Positions 9,020 through 20,500 of a stretch of 61,095 bases of DNA are shown one piece after another. The DNA is taken from the NCBI GenBank assembly GCA_016720685.1, contig JADKKC010000019.1, positions 1-61,095 on the forward strand. Direction: 5' to 3'. This DNA comes from Zoogloea sp. (GTDB lineage: Bacteria > Pseudomonadota > Gammaproteobacteria > Burkholderiales > Rhodocyclaceae). The notes under the pieces are model-generated. The model was not told the origin of the DNA. It saw only the letters and a program-made list of their open reading frames with translations, and ran no database searches. Position 1 is the stretch's first letter, and every line of letters starts with the position of its first letter. Made by a program: the position numbers and the translations under genes.

Positions 9020-9462
9020 TCACCAACCGTCCCGTCCTTCGATGGCACTTTGCGCAATGCGTGCCAGCTCGTCGAGCGGGGTGTCGGGGGGCAGTTCATC
9101 CTGCCGTGGCGTGCCGTAGATGACGCCGTTTTCGGCGTCGCCGACCGAGCGCATCACAAGCACGTAGTCGGGGACACGGATGAGGATGCAGGCGGTGGTG
9201 CCGTCCGCAAATTCTCCGAAGGTCCGGCAGCCGGCTGCGTCGGGCAAGGTTGTGTCGCCGGCGAAGCGCCGGGCCTGGGAACGCTTGGCGGCCTCCGCCA
9301 CGGCAAAGGCTTCGGCCGGGCCAGCGCGGCCGGCAAGCCGGCCCAGCCGTCATTGACCGATTCCACGCAGTCCAGCGCCCGCATGCCCTTCGACGAGGGG
9401 AGGCTCGGCTGGACGTAAAGCCCGGTGTGCCGAAAATAGATCGCGATCTGATGGGGTTTCAT
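9020..9462 (-). CDS. Candidate immunity protein for the upstream DUF4157 toxin (single-base frame break)
   Basis: The start ATG overlaps the stop of the toxin gene (ATGA), so translation is coupled. The first part reads MKPHQIAIYFRHTGLYVQPS and continues to NDGWAGLPAALAR. Restoring one base near 9318 (a G run on the coding strand) joins this to EAFAVAEAAKRSQARRFAGD and on to LDELARIAQSAIEGRDGW, giving 147 residues. As written, the frame is broken. Small, mildly acidic, no signal peptide or membrane helix. I recognise no named family. Position and coupling directly behind a C-terminal toxin domain are typical of immunity genes, as in polymorphic toxin loci. A downstream GTG could also give the last 93 residues alone. 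Confidence 0.5.
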
Positions 9463-12400
9463 TTGATGGCCTTGAAAACGATTCGGACGCCCTTCTTGTG
9501 CGCATACTCGATGGCTTCCTGGGCTTCGGCGCGCCATTGCGCCGTGAGGCCCTTGCCGGCGGCGGCTTCGAGTTGTCCGGGGGGCACGCCGATCACCAGC
9601 ACGCGTTCGGCATTCCTGGCTGCAGTGATCGTTGTTCCGCCCGCAGTGGTCGTCGTGAACTTCCTCAGTTCATCGACCTCCGCCTTGAGCTGCGCCGCCA
9701 GGGCCCCGGGGTCCTGGTAATTGTAGAGTTGGTGCGTCTTGATGCTGCGCACTTCAGTGGCCAGGCCGGTCACAGGATCGATTCTCGGCGCGCTGTCGAT
9801 AATTTTGGCGTAGGGCAGATCCTCGCCGAGCAGGTTGTGGCCCACCTCGCCACGCAGCCCGACGCCGCCTTTGGTCATGCTGGCCCCCGGCTGCCCGCGC
9901 AGGTTCCAGATGCCGCCCTTGGTTTCCGCTACCGCGCGCAGCCGCGCTTCCTCGTCCGGGGTAACCGTCCGCTTGGCTTTCAGGTCGGCAATCACCTCGT
10001 CCACGTTGCCGGGCGTCAGCTCGGGGCCCTTCGTGACGCGCAGCTTGGGCACGCACACCGAGCCGCTCGAATGGCGGCACCAGCCGCCGCCCGGGTTCTC
10101 GATCCAGGTGTGCTCGCCGATCTTCATGTTGCGCGGCGGCCCGTCCTGGATCAGGTGGGGATTGCCCTCGATGAAGTCGATTTCGTTCGACAACTGCTTC
10201 TGGCTGAGCTGCGGGCTGTCCACGTGGCCGCTCTCGGCGACGCCGGCCTCGCGCTTGGCGGCGCCGTCGGCGCTCGGGGTGGCGGCCTGTTGCTCCAGCT
10301 TCTGGCCCGCCTTTTGTTCCGCTTCGCCCACGCGCCACGGGCGGCTTTCTGCTCGACCAGTTGGGCGCCTTCCTTGCCGAGCATGCCCGCTGCCTTGCTT
10401 TCGGCCTTGGCGGCCTTGCCGCCGAACTTGCCGAGAAGTTCCTCGCCGAAGCTCAAGAGGCGCTGGCCGATGTTGCCGAGGGCCTTCGAGACGGTCTTGA
10501 AGGCGCCGGCGGCGGCGTCCTTGATCGCCCCGCCGAGCGTCTTGAGGCCGTCGAGCAGGTACTTGCCGAGTTTTTTCAGGAGCTTGAAGGCCTGGCCGAG
10601 AAACTCCATCGGCCAGTTGATGAATTTGGCGATGCCCTTGAGGATCGGCCCGGCGGCGATCCAGGTGCCGGCGGTGATGGCGTCGAGCAGCACCTGGAAG
10701 GTGATCGTGCCGGTCAGCCAGCCGACCTTGTCGCCCAGTTCGCCCTCGGCACCACCGCCGCGGAAGAAGCTCATCAGCTTGTTGCCAAGCCATGCGCCGC
10801 CTTCGCTGATCTTGGCCTTGGCGCTGTCCCAGACTTCCGAAAGCTTGGCCACCATGTCGTCGAAGCTCATGGTGTTGCCGTTGAAGTACTCCTCCACGGC
10901 GCTCCAGAAACCGCCCTTCACCGTCGCCACGTCGGGGCCGATCTCGCCGGCCACCGCGCCCACCTGCTCCTTGAAGGCCGGCAGGTCGGCAGCGCTCACC
11001 TCGACCTGTGCCGCGGCGGGGTCCTCGGCGCTTGCGGCCGGTGGTGCGTTCTTCTGCTGCTCCGCTTGCCGGGCAGCGAGTTGCTCCAGCAACTGGCGGG
11101 TCGACTCGGGCATGGGGGCACCGGATGCCAGCGCCGCGGCGGGGTCGGCGGCGTAATCCACCTCGGCCTCGGGCGATGCCGCCGCCACGGCCAGCGGCGC
11201 AGCGCTGGCTGCGGCAGGCGCCGGGGCGATGGCCGTGATGGCCTTTTGCGCGGAGGCCGGGCCGGGTGCTGCTGCCGGGGTGGCGGCGGGCCGTGCCTCG
11301 CCCACGCCGGCCAGGCTCAACAGGTACTGGGTGGCGGTGTCGAGCCCTTCCAGCACCATCCAGATCGCCTTGAAGGGGTCGGTGATGCCTTCCCACACGC
11401 CGACCGCAAAGCCTTTGATGAAGCCGATCAGGAATTCCGGGCTGGCGCCGCTGATGACCTTGGCGATCTTGTCCGAAACCAGCTCCTTGACCTTGTCGCT
11501 GGCTGCCCGCAGGGTGCCGAGGAAGGCCATCACGCCGGGTTTGAGCAGCGGCCACAGCACGCCGAAGGTGGGCACCTCGGGAATCGCCTTGAGGGCGGCG
11601 ATGGCGATGTCGAGGAGGAAGTTGAGAATCGGGATCTTCACGCAGGCCGGCAGCGCCCGCCACGCCCAGCCGGCAAAGATCACCGGGATCAGCACCGGGC
11701 TGGCGATGGCCAGGATCAGGCTGCTGATGACTTCCTTGTACGGCGCCAGGAAGTCGGCGATTTTGGTGGCCGCCGCCTCGATCGCGGCGAGGGCGTCGCG
11801 GGCGCCCTTCTTGATGTCGGCAACCAGGCTCTTGAGGCTCTTCTTCGCCTCGTCGAACAGGTCGTGGGCGTAGCCGATGAGGGGCAGGCCGGTAATCGCA
11901 CCCACCACGTCCAGCACGCCGGCGGCCAGCGTCGAGACCTTTTCCGACAGCCAGTCGAGCCCGCCCTGGAGCACGCCCTTGAAGCCATCCACGCCGCCGG
12001 TCAGGCTTTCCAGCATGCCGCGGATGTCTTCCGGCGCCTCGCGGATCTTGGCCGGGTCGAGGCCGTTTTCCCATACCCACTGGGCGGCCTTCACGAGCTT
12101 CGGGCCGTACTTGACGATGGCGTGGATCTGGCCCATCGGCATCAACAGCGACAGCGCACCGGCGATGGCCTTGAGCGGCCCGAGCACCGGTGCCATGGTG
12201 GTCTTGATGCCGTCCCAGATGTCGTTGCCGACGCCCTTGATGTAGCTCCACACCCCGTCTTCGCTGCTGCCGTCGAAGCCCAGCGCCTCGGTCAGCTTGT
12301 CCCAGGCGGCGCCGAGGGCTTCCTTGGCGCTGCTGATCCAGCCGGATACCGTGGAAGCGACTTTCTTGAGCACCGTCCAGGCGCCCGAAACCTGCTTGGC

Positions 12401-13729
12401 GATGTTGTCGAAGACGGGCTCGGCAACAAACTTGAGGGCCTTGGCGACGAAGTCCCAGGCCTTGGTCAGGGTCTTGGTGAAGGTCTTGACGACCGGGTTG
12501 TCGATCAGGCCGGTGACGAAGCCGGTCAGCTTCTCCATGATGCCGGTGAAGGCCGCGCAGGCCTTGCCTTCGCCCTTCAGCAGATCCTTGGCGAAGGTGG
12601 CGGCCTCGCCCAGCCAGCCGGACACGCCATCCACCAGTTCGCCGAGGCTGAAGCCGCCGAGGGCTGCCGGCAGGTGGGCGTCGAGGGCCGCGTTGATCTT
12701 GCGCGTGGCGAAGTTGAGCGGCCCTTCGTCGAGGATGTCGGCGATCTGTGGCGCGACCTTGCGCAGCAGCTTCATCAGCTGGTCGCCGGCGAATTCGCCC
12801 ACCGCCTTCTTTCCCGAGGCCACCGCGCTGCCGGCGTCGTCGAGGCGCGCGGCACCCCAGTTGAGCGCCTGGTCGAGGGCATCCTCTTCCTTGCGCTGGA
12901 TCGGGGCGCCGGGGCCGCTGCGCAGCCGGACCGGCGGGCCGGCCTCGCCAGGGGCGTCCGTGCTGCCGGCGGCAGCGCAGTCGTCACCCGCGCTGCCGGA
13001 GGTGTTGCCGCCATCGGCAGCGTCGCCGCCGCCCCCTTCCTGCACGTCGACGGCCGGCCCGCTTGCCTGGGCGGCGTCGTCCGCCGGCCGGTGCTCGGCG
13101 GGGCCGGGGGGCTGGCGGGCAATCACCGCGTCGCTGCTTTGCTGCAGGACGTGGGTGACCTCATGGGCCATCAGGCCCAGGTCTTCGGGCCGTTCGCGGG
13201 CACTCAACCAGATGTGCTGACCGTGGGTGAAGGCCCGTGCGCCGAGTTCCCGGGCCAGGCCGTGGGCCGTCGGCCCGGTGTGCACCTGCACCTTGCCGAG
13301 ATCGGCGCCAAGCGAGTCTTCAAGGCGCGTACGCAGGCCCCTCGGCAGGCCGCTGACGACATCGCCGCCGGCCGGCGTGTTGTGCCCTGGGTCGCCGGAG
13401 CGTCGGCGGATCGGGCCGGGGTCCGCTTCGGCTTCGAGCAGTTTTTCGGCGCAGTTGGCGCACAGGCGCTGGAAGCGTGGCATGGCGCTGGGCCGCCGGG
13501 CCGGTGCGACCGGCTTGCCGCGCAGCACTGCGCTGGCGACCGCGTCGGCTTCCCGCTCGAAGGCATCGTCCGGCGGGCCAACCTGCAGCTTGCCCGGCCC
13601 GCCGCCCAGAAAGCGCGGCAGGCCGGCGTCCGCGGTGACTTCGGCGGCGCAGCAGTCGCCTCCGGCATGGGGCCTGGGCGGCTTGATCTCGGGGCCGCGG
13701 GTGGCCGTCGCGTGGCCGACGGTGTTCAT
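9459..13729 (-). CDS. Giant DUF4157 eCIS effector with C-terminal toxin-like domain (single-base frame break)
   Basis: About 1,423 residues if one base is restored near 10340; as written the N-terminal frame closes at 10151. Order: PRFLGGGPGKLQVG...FEREADAVA (37-66); CANC pair (90-93); DUF4157 with FTHGQHIWLS and AHEVTHVLQQ (HEVTH 189-193); acidic Gly linker; then ~800 residues of amphipathic helices rich in Trp and Lys, with hydrophobic segments such as LILAIASPVLIPVIFAGWAW. After the break come EIDFIEGNPHLIQDG, IGEHTWIENPGGGWCRHSSG and a final ~110 residues (DPVTGLATEVRSIKTHQLYNYQDP...VLVIGVPPG...GVRIVFKAIK). The last part resembles nuclease-type polymorphic toxin tails. Start overlaps the ATPase stop (ATGA). 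Cargo role inferred from DUF4157 and locus. Confidence 0.72.
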
Positions 13730-15669
13730 CCGGACGGCTCACGTGTCAGCCCGTGGGGCGGCTGCTTGCCCAGTTTCCGGCATTCGGCCACCACCCCGGC
13801 CACGATGTCGGCGTAGCCGATGGGCCGGCCGTCGGCGCGGGCGCTCACCGCCGCGGCGAGTACCGCGTTGCGGATGTGGCCGCCGGCCAGATCGCAGGCG
13901 GCGGCGAGGCGGTTGATGTCGGCGAGGGGCAGGGCGTGGCCGTCGCCCAGGTGGGCCAGCCACAGGGCCCGCCGCTCGTCGGGTGCCGGCAGCGGAAACT
14001 CGATGATGGTGTCGAGGCGCCGGGTGAAGGCGCTGTCGAAGCGCGCCCGGCTGTTGCTGGTCAGGATGGTGATGCCCTCGAAGGACTCGATGCGCTGCAG
14101 CAGGTAGTTGGTCTGGGCGTTGGCGTAGCGGTCGTTGGCGTCCTTTACTTCGGTGCGCTTGCCGAACAGGGCATCGGCTTCGTCGAACATCAGCACCACC
14201 TCGGCATGCTCGGCACGGGCGAACAGTTGCGCCAGGTTCTTTTCGGTCTCGCCGATGTACTTGCTGGTGACGCTGGCCAGGTCGACCCGGTACAAGGGCA
14301 GGCCGAGGCGGGTGGCCAGCCAGCCGACGGCGAGGGTCTTGCCGGTGCCGGAGGGGCCGTAGAGCAGGGCGCGCACGCCCGGCCGGTAGCGGGCGCGGGT
14401 GGCCGGGCCGAGCTGCGGGGCGAGATTGTCGCGGCCGGTGCAGCGCAGGGCCAGGGCTTCCAGTTCGGCGTGCAGGGCGGCCGGCAGAACCAGTGCGCTG
14501 GCGTCGATGGTTTCCGGCTGCAGCTCGGCGAGGGTGCCCAGCTCGGCGGCAGCACCGTTGCGGGCGGCGCGGGCAATGCGTTCGAGGCTCATGCCGGGGC
14601 TGCCCTCGAGCACGCCCTGGAAGCGTCCGGCGCGGGCCAGTTCGTGGATGCGTCCGCTGGCGTGCCGGTAGTCCTCGCCGAGCTGGCGTGCCAGGGCCGC
14701 ATCGCCGGCGGCCAGTTGCCACAGGGCGACCCGTTCGTCGGCGGAAGGAACCGGCACCCGCCAGTTGGCGACGGGGGCGCCGTCGTGCAGGAAGCTTCCG
14801 TCAGGGCCGGCCGCGACGAGCAGGGGCCCGCGATAGCCGGGCAGTTCGGGCAGCGCCCGCTGTTCGCCGGGAGCCGGTTCCAGGCAGCACACCGGCACGC
14901 GCTCGCACAGTTCCAGCCAGATCCCCAGGCCCGCGGGTACGTCGCTGCCGATGAAGGCGGCTTCGCGACCCAGTGCACCGGCGAGGGCCCGGGCCACGGC
15001 CCGTGCCTCCCGCGGGTGGCCGCAGCGGATCGCCAGGGCTTGCGGAGTGCTGGTCAGTGCGGCGGCGTAACGCGCGGCCTGCGTCAGCAGTGACGGCGGC
15101 AGGGCCGGCGGGTCCTTGAGCCCGATGTGCACGCCGGGCCAGCCGGAGGGTTGGCCGGCCAACGCCAGGGCCACCGACGGCGGGGTGCGCAGCGCGGTTT
15201 CGGGCAGCGGACGGGTTTCGCCGTCGAACAGCAGCAGGCCGCAGTCCCGCGCCGGCCCGGCGATCAGGGCGGCCAGGTGACGTTCGGGGGCGCTGCCGTC
15301 GAGCCTGGCGGCAAGGGTCATGACGAGGCCCGCGCTAGGGCGGGCGCCGCCGCTCGGGCTCTGCAGCCAGGCCACGACCCGGCCGGCCATTACGTCCAGT
15401 TCGACGCTGGCGGCGAGGGCCAGGGCCAGTGTTTCGGCACAGCTCAGGCCGAGCCGGGTAAGCAGACCGTGGAGGCGCAGGTCGGCCGGCGGCGGGCTGT
15501 CGCACCAAGCTTGCCAGGCCAGGGCCGGCTCGGCGTGGCGGCCGAGCAGTCGGGCCTGCCAGTCGTTGAGCCAGTCGGCCTCGACGCCGGTTTCGGCGCT
15601 GCCAGGCGCCAGCAGCGCGAAGACGAGGCCCGAGAGCGGCAGGGCGAGGTGTTGGCCGGGGGCGTTCAT
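13726..15669 (-). CDS. eCIS AAA+ ATPase (Afp15/Pvc15-like)
   Basis: 647 residues. The C-terminal third is a classic AAA+ module: Walker A LYGPSGTGKTLAVGWLA (~437), a pore-loop region SKYIGETEKNLAQLFARAE, Walker B VVLMFDEADALFGKR, sensor I ILTSNSR and the arginine-finger block FDSAFTRRLDTIIEFPLP. The N-terminal ~400 residues are helical and less conserved, as in Afp15-type ATPases found in virtually all eCIS loci, where they are thought to help assembly or cargo loading. The start MNAPGQHLALPLSG overlaps the stop of the upstream gene (ATGA). The stop likewise overlaps the DUF4157 effector start, implying tight co-translation with the cargo. Confidence 0.9.
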   Translation of the reverse strand: MNAPGQHLALPLSGLVFALLAPGSAETGVEADWLNDWQARLLGRHAEPALAWQAWCDSPPPADLRLHGLLTRLGLSCAETLALALAASVELDVMAGRVVAWLQSPSGGARPSAGLVMTLAARLDGSAPERHLAALIAGPARDCGLLLFDGETRPLPETALRTPPSVALALAGQPSGWPGVHIGLKDPPALPPSLLTQAARYAAALTSTPQALAIRCGHPREARAVARALAGALGREAAFIGSDVPAGLGIWLELCERVPVCCLEPAPGEQRALPELPGYRGPLLVAAGPDGSFLHDGAPVANWRVPVPSADERVALWQLAAGDAALARQLGEDYRHASGRIHELARAGRFQGVLEGSPGMSLERIARAARNGAAAELGTLAELQPETIDASALVLPAALHAELEALALRCTGRDNLAPQLGPATRARYRPGVRALLYGPSGTGKTLAVGWLATRLGLPLYRVDLASVTSKYIGETEKNLAQLFARAEHAEVVLMFDEADALFGKRTEVKDANDRYANAQTNYLLQRIESFEGITILTSNSRARFDSAFTRRLDTIIEFPLPAPDERRALWLAHLGDGHALPLADINRLAAACDLAGGHIRNAVLAAAVSARADGRPIGYADIVAGVVAECRKLGKQPPHGLTREPSG

Positions 15670-17556
15670 GGGCCCCTCTGCGGGCGGTAGTGGAAGTTTA
15701 CGACGCGGCCGAACCACGGCAGCCAGCCTGGGTCCAGGTCGAGGCCGGGGCGGCGCAGGCGCAGGTCGGCCTGAGCGAGGGTGAAGAAGAGGTCGATGTG
15801 GGTGGGCGTGACGGCCAGTTCGGCCGGTCGCCGCACGAGATCGGCGATGCCGATGCCGGCGTGGCGGCGCAGCCAGCGCCGGCAGGCGGTGAGCCATGCG
15901 CGGGTGGCGAGGGCGAGGATGTCGTCGGCGGCGCTGTGTGCTGTCGGGATGGCCTGCCGCCGGGCTGCCTGCAGCGGGCGCGGGCAGGGGCCGTGCCAGG
16001 CGCCGAGCGGCAGACGTGCGGAGGCGTCCCACAGAATATGGCTTGCCCCGCCCTTGCCGAGGCGCAGGGGGCCCGTGCCGGTGGCGAGCTGGTCGTGCCA
16101 GGCGGCGGGCGCAACAAAATGGCGGGGCAGTAGGGTGGGCCGGGCCAGCTTGGTGAGGAGCCAGGCCGGATCGTCAGCGGCGATGGACAGGCGCGCCAGA
16201 ACTTCGGCGAAGACTCGCCGGGGCAGGTCGGGCCGGGCCCACGCCGGCTGCGCTGCCACCCAGGCGGGGTAACCCAGGCGGGCGAGCACCGGCAGCAGAA
16301 AGAGCAGGCCGCCCGCCGAGCTTGGCGTGCCGTCGATGGTCCAGCGTGACGATGGCGCGGTTTCCATCGCCGGGCGGGCTTGGGGAGGCGCTTGCCGGTC
16401 GAGTCCGGGGCGTGCCTGCGCCGAGCGCGGTGAGCGGGTGGGCGGATGGGGGCCAGGCGACAACAGGCCGGGGTGTCCGGGCGCTTGCGGTGAGGGCTGC
16501 AACGGGCCGGAACGGAGGCTTGCGGCAACGTGCGCCGGGCTGGGCGCGGGCGGGTTGCTGGCCGGCGGTGTTAGGGCAAGGCCGGGGGATTCGTCGCTGA
16601 GTGGCGTCTCCAGGGGCGGGGCGACAGCTGCGGGTGGGGTCTCTGCGGGGGTGGCGCCGGCTGCGGCGAGCAAGGCCTGCAACAGGCGGCGCCGCGCATC
16701 GGTGGGCCGGCGGGGTGTGGCTTGCGTGGCGCGGCGTTGCGGTTTCGGCGGGCGGGCGGGGCCCGCTGTCCGGGCTGGGTCGGTGGGTGGGGCTCGTCGG
16801 TGGGGTGGAGTCTCTGTCGGCGGGTGGAGTCTCGTCGGTGGGTGGAGTCTCGTCGGTGGGTGGAGTCTCGTCGGTGGCTGGCGCCTCGTCGGTGGGTGGC
16901 GCCTCGTCGGTGGGTGGTGCCTCGTCGGTGGGTGGTGCCTCGTCGGTGGGTGGAGTCTCGTCGGTGGGTGGTGCTTCGTCGGTGGGGGGCGTCCAGCGGA
17001 TGCCGGCGGCCCGCGCCAGTGGCGTCACATCGTGCGTTCCGAGGGCCGCCACCAGTTGTTCGCCGTGGCCGGCCCGCACCAGTGCGGCTGCCCACAGGGG
17101 CAGCGCGGTGGGCGCTTCGGGCTGTGCCGCGAGCGAGTGGGCGAGGCGGCGCAGGGCTTCGGCCACGGGCATTCCGCGGTGCCAGGCGGGGACGGCCAGC
17201 GGCCAGTACCAGGCGTCCACCGCCGCTCCGGCGACGAGGCGCAGGGCGAGTTCGGCATGGGCTTCCAGGGTGTCGCGAAAGTACACGACAGGGGCCGCGT
17301 CGGCGTTCTGGTCGCTGGCCGGCAGGCTGGTGGCAGCGAGGGCGGTGACACACCGCTCCAGGCTCAGGGCTAGGGTTTGCGGTGCGGCATCGCGGGGGAT
17401 GCGGCCCAGCGCAAGGCGGCGCACCAGCACCAGGCGACCGCCGGCCTCGGGCAGGCTGGCGGTGCGCATGGCATCTTCCAGGCGCAGGGCGATGTGCCGG
17501 ACAACGGCTTCGTCCGAGCCCCGCAGGCGCAGATGGCGAACGATGCGGCTGCCCAT
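15666..17556 (-). CDS. eCIS-associated protein with PPTDE tandem repeats (single-base frame break)
   Basis: N-terminal ~195 residues (MGSRIVRHLRLRGSD...RLVLVRRLALGRIP...VVYFRDTLEAHAELALRL...DAWYWPL) are followed by nine PPTDEA/T hexapeptides, then a Pro/Ala-rich linker. The C-terminal ~220 residues include GGLLFLLPVLARLGYPAWVA, LLPRHFVAPAAWHDQL and HIDLFFTLAQADLRLRRPGL...WLPWFGRVVNFHY. Removing one base, most simply in the G4 run at 16802-16805 inside the repeats, joins both halves into ~629 residues. It lies immediately upstream of the AAA+ gene (ATGA overlap), where eCIS loci often carry a variable protein. I do not recognise a family. Repeat-length slippage could make the break real and reversible. 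Confidence 0.6.
16813..16990 (-). repeat. 18-bp in-frame tandem repeats encoding PPTDEA/T
   Basis: Nine near-identical 18-base units plus a diverged tenth, each encoding Pro-Pro-Thr-Asp-Glu-Ala/Thr, in the middle of the eCIS-associated gene. The units differ by one or two bases and are directly repeated, so they are prone to replication slippage. They form a stiff acidic linker between two domains. The gene's frame break is next to this array. Confidence 0.85.
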
Positions 17557-17574
17557 GGCGATCCCCGGTGCCGC

Positions 17575-20500
17575 TCAGCGCGGTGCCGACAGCGCCCGGG
17601 ACGTGAAGCCGATGCGGGTGGTATCGGCAAACTGCACCCGCACGTTCTCGTCGAGATCGACAGACGCCGCCGCGGTATGCACCACCCGGGCCGACACCTC
17701 GCCACCGCCGATATCCTCGACCACGGCGCGGGCCACCACGGCGCTAGCCCGGTAGATCACCGCCTCCATGCCGATGCGCAGGCGCGCCGGGTCGAGCGCG
17801 GTCAGCGGAATGCGCAGGCCGGGGCGGGCGGTGACCGGGCGCGGCAGGCGGCCGGCGATGATGCGGTCCACCGGGGCGTGGCTGGCCAGCAGGATGGCCA
17901 TGCGCACCACGTCGTTGATCAGGGCCTGGGCCTGCGCCACGCTTGTGGAGGCCTGGCTGAACAGCCAGTCGGCGTAGCTCTGCATCTGGCGCCGGTCGAT
18001 GTATTCCAGCTCGGCCCAGCGCGGCAGGCTGGCCAGGTTGCGCAGGTTCGGGGCCACGTCGAACTCGGACAGCAGGGTGGCCCAGCCCAGGCGGATGGCC
18101 GGCGGCACGGCCGAGAACTCGGCGTACAGGCAGGCGCAGATCTGCGCGAAGCTGTCGTAGAAGGCGGCGGCGCGGCGGGCGGCGACGGAGCTGCCGTGTT
18201 CGCCGCTGATCAGATCGCCGAGGGAGACGATCTGCACCGCCTGCTGGAAGGCGCCCTGCCAGGTGAGGGCGGCGAGGCGCGTGGTGTCCACCTGCAGGGC
18301 GCTGGCGCGAACCAGGTTGACGGCCTGGCTCTGCTTGCTGCCGATGCGGCCGATCGCCCCGGCGAGGCCGGTGAGTGCGTTGCTCGCCACCGGCCGGGCG
18401 GCGGCCAGGCGGGTGCGCAACTGGGTGGTCTGGACGGCGCGGACCAGGTGATCGATGCGCTGCAGCTCGTCGAACCAGCGGCTGCCCTGGCCGAACCATG
18501 CGGCCGGCGCCTCGCGCACGACGGCGAGCATCTGCACCAGTTCGTCGGGAATGTCCGGGTGGGCGCGCAGGCAGGCCGGCACCGGCGGGTCGATGAGGCC
18601 GGGGTCGAGAATGCGCACCGGAGGCGTCAGCAGGATGTCGGCGTCGCGCGGGCGGATGTAGGCCAGAAAACGCACCTCGCCGGCCAGCACCGCCGTGCGG
18701 CGGGCGTTGATGGCGTCAAGGCGAGTCTGCTCTTCGTCGATCAGCGCGCGGGTTACCGCCACGTCATGGCGCGCCTCGGCGAGCTGGATGTTCCACGCCT
18801 GCCCCCGGCCGATGGCTTGGGAATAGTCGGCCTGGAGGCTGGCGAGGGCTTGCTGGCAGACGCTGATCGCGTCGCGGTAGCGGCGCACCCGGCCTTCCAC
18901 CTGGCGCAGCAGGGCCACGGTGGTGTCCGAGGTGTCGGTGGCATCCGAGAAGTGCAGGGATTCGTCCCCGTCCAGCGGATTGCCCTGGGGGTCGGTATGG
19001 ACGCGGGGCTGCAGCATCAGCGACAGCAGGCGGCCGCGGTTGGCCGGGTCGAGGAAGGCGCTGAAGGGCCGCCGGCGGGTGGCATTGGCCACCTCGTCGT
19101 TTTCGAGGAAGGGATCGTTCCGGGCGGCGAAAACAGACAGGTCGGCGAACAGTCCGGAGGTTTCGCCGAGGCTGTTCGGGTTGGGACGATCCTCTTCGCG
19201 AAGGGTGTCGGCCAGCACCAGCAGGCGGTTGACGGCCTCCTGGCGGGACGCGCCGGAGTAGTCGCGGGCTTCCTGGGCCTTGGGCTGGACGAGGCGCTCG
19301 GCGATGGACAGGGTGCGCAGGTTGAGGCTGCCGACGACCGGGCTGGCATTGGTGATGTCGATAGGCGTGTAGGTGGCCTTGATCGGGGTGATGCCGGTGT
19401 CGAACGCCAGGCCCAGGGACTCGGTGCTGCGCAGCTGCTGCAAAGGGATACCGGTGTTGATACCGGCGTTGATGCCGATCTCGAAACCGGTGTTGCCCAC
19501 GGCCAGGGTGTCGTTCAGGTTGCTGCCAAAACCGGCGTTGAAGGCGCCGGCCCGCGTTGCGGCGACGGCGACCGGCGGCAGGGTCTCCTGCGGGCTTGTA
19601 GCGGCGGTGTTGCGGAGCTTGTCGAAGAAGGTCGAGATTTGCGCCTGGGAGGCGAGGGCCGTTTCGGCGTGGGCGATGCCGGCGAGGGTCGGCGACACGG
19701 CCAGGCGGGTTGCGTCGGTGGTGTTGAGGACGAGCTGGCGAACCCGGTAGATGTCGGTCTGGATCTTCACGAAGCCGTAGTCGATGACGTCGTCGGTGCG
19801 GGTGCTGCGGGACACCAGGTAGTCGATGAAGCCCTGCAGGCCGCGCACGGCCAGCTGGCCGCGTTCGTGGTTGGAGAGAACGGCCAGGGTCGGGCTGCCG
19901 AGCAGGCCCTGGATGACGCCGCTGACTCCGGCCGGTGTAGGGGCGGCGGCGCCGGGGGGCGCATTGACGAATCCGAAGCTCGCTTCAAACGGCGCCCACA
20001 GGCCGTTGGGGGTGAGGAACTCCCAGGCGTAGTTGCCGTGCTGGACGGCTCCGGCGGGCAGGGTGGCGGCGAACCAGGGGGTTTCAACGCCTGCCGTGAG
20101 GCTGCCGGCGGGGCCGAAGGCGGCACGCCCGTCGACCATCGTGAAGGCCAGGCCGGTGATGCTCCGGTCGGCCACGCCGACCGCTTCGGGGGGGATTTCC
20201 AGGCGCAGCCAGCGTCCGGCAGGGGGCAGATCGCCCAGGCGCCGGCGCGACTCGGTGCCGGTGGTGCCCCACGGCACGAGATCCTCGCCCCAGTAGGCCC
20301 GGTGGTCCCAGGTGCCGGCCAGCCATTGCAGCATCAGGGTGCGGGGTGGGTTGTCGGCGTCCAGGTAGGCCCACACGTAGAGCGGGGCGCCAACGGCCGG
20401 GGTGAGGGTGGCGGTGGCGCCGTCGAAGAAGTGCTGGTGCACGCCGGGCATGGCGCGCGCCCGGTGGCCGCCGGCATTCGGCGGCGGGCCCCAGGGGGCG

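Noticed and set aside
16813..16990. CRISPR-like array
   Set aside because: The 18-bp units are contiguous, have no spacers and are in frame with a coding sequence (PPTDEA/T).
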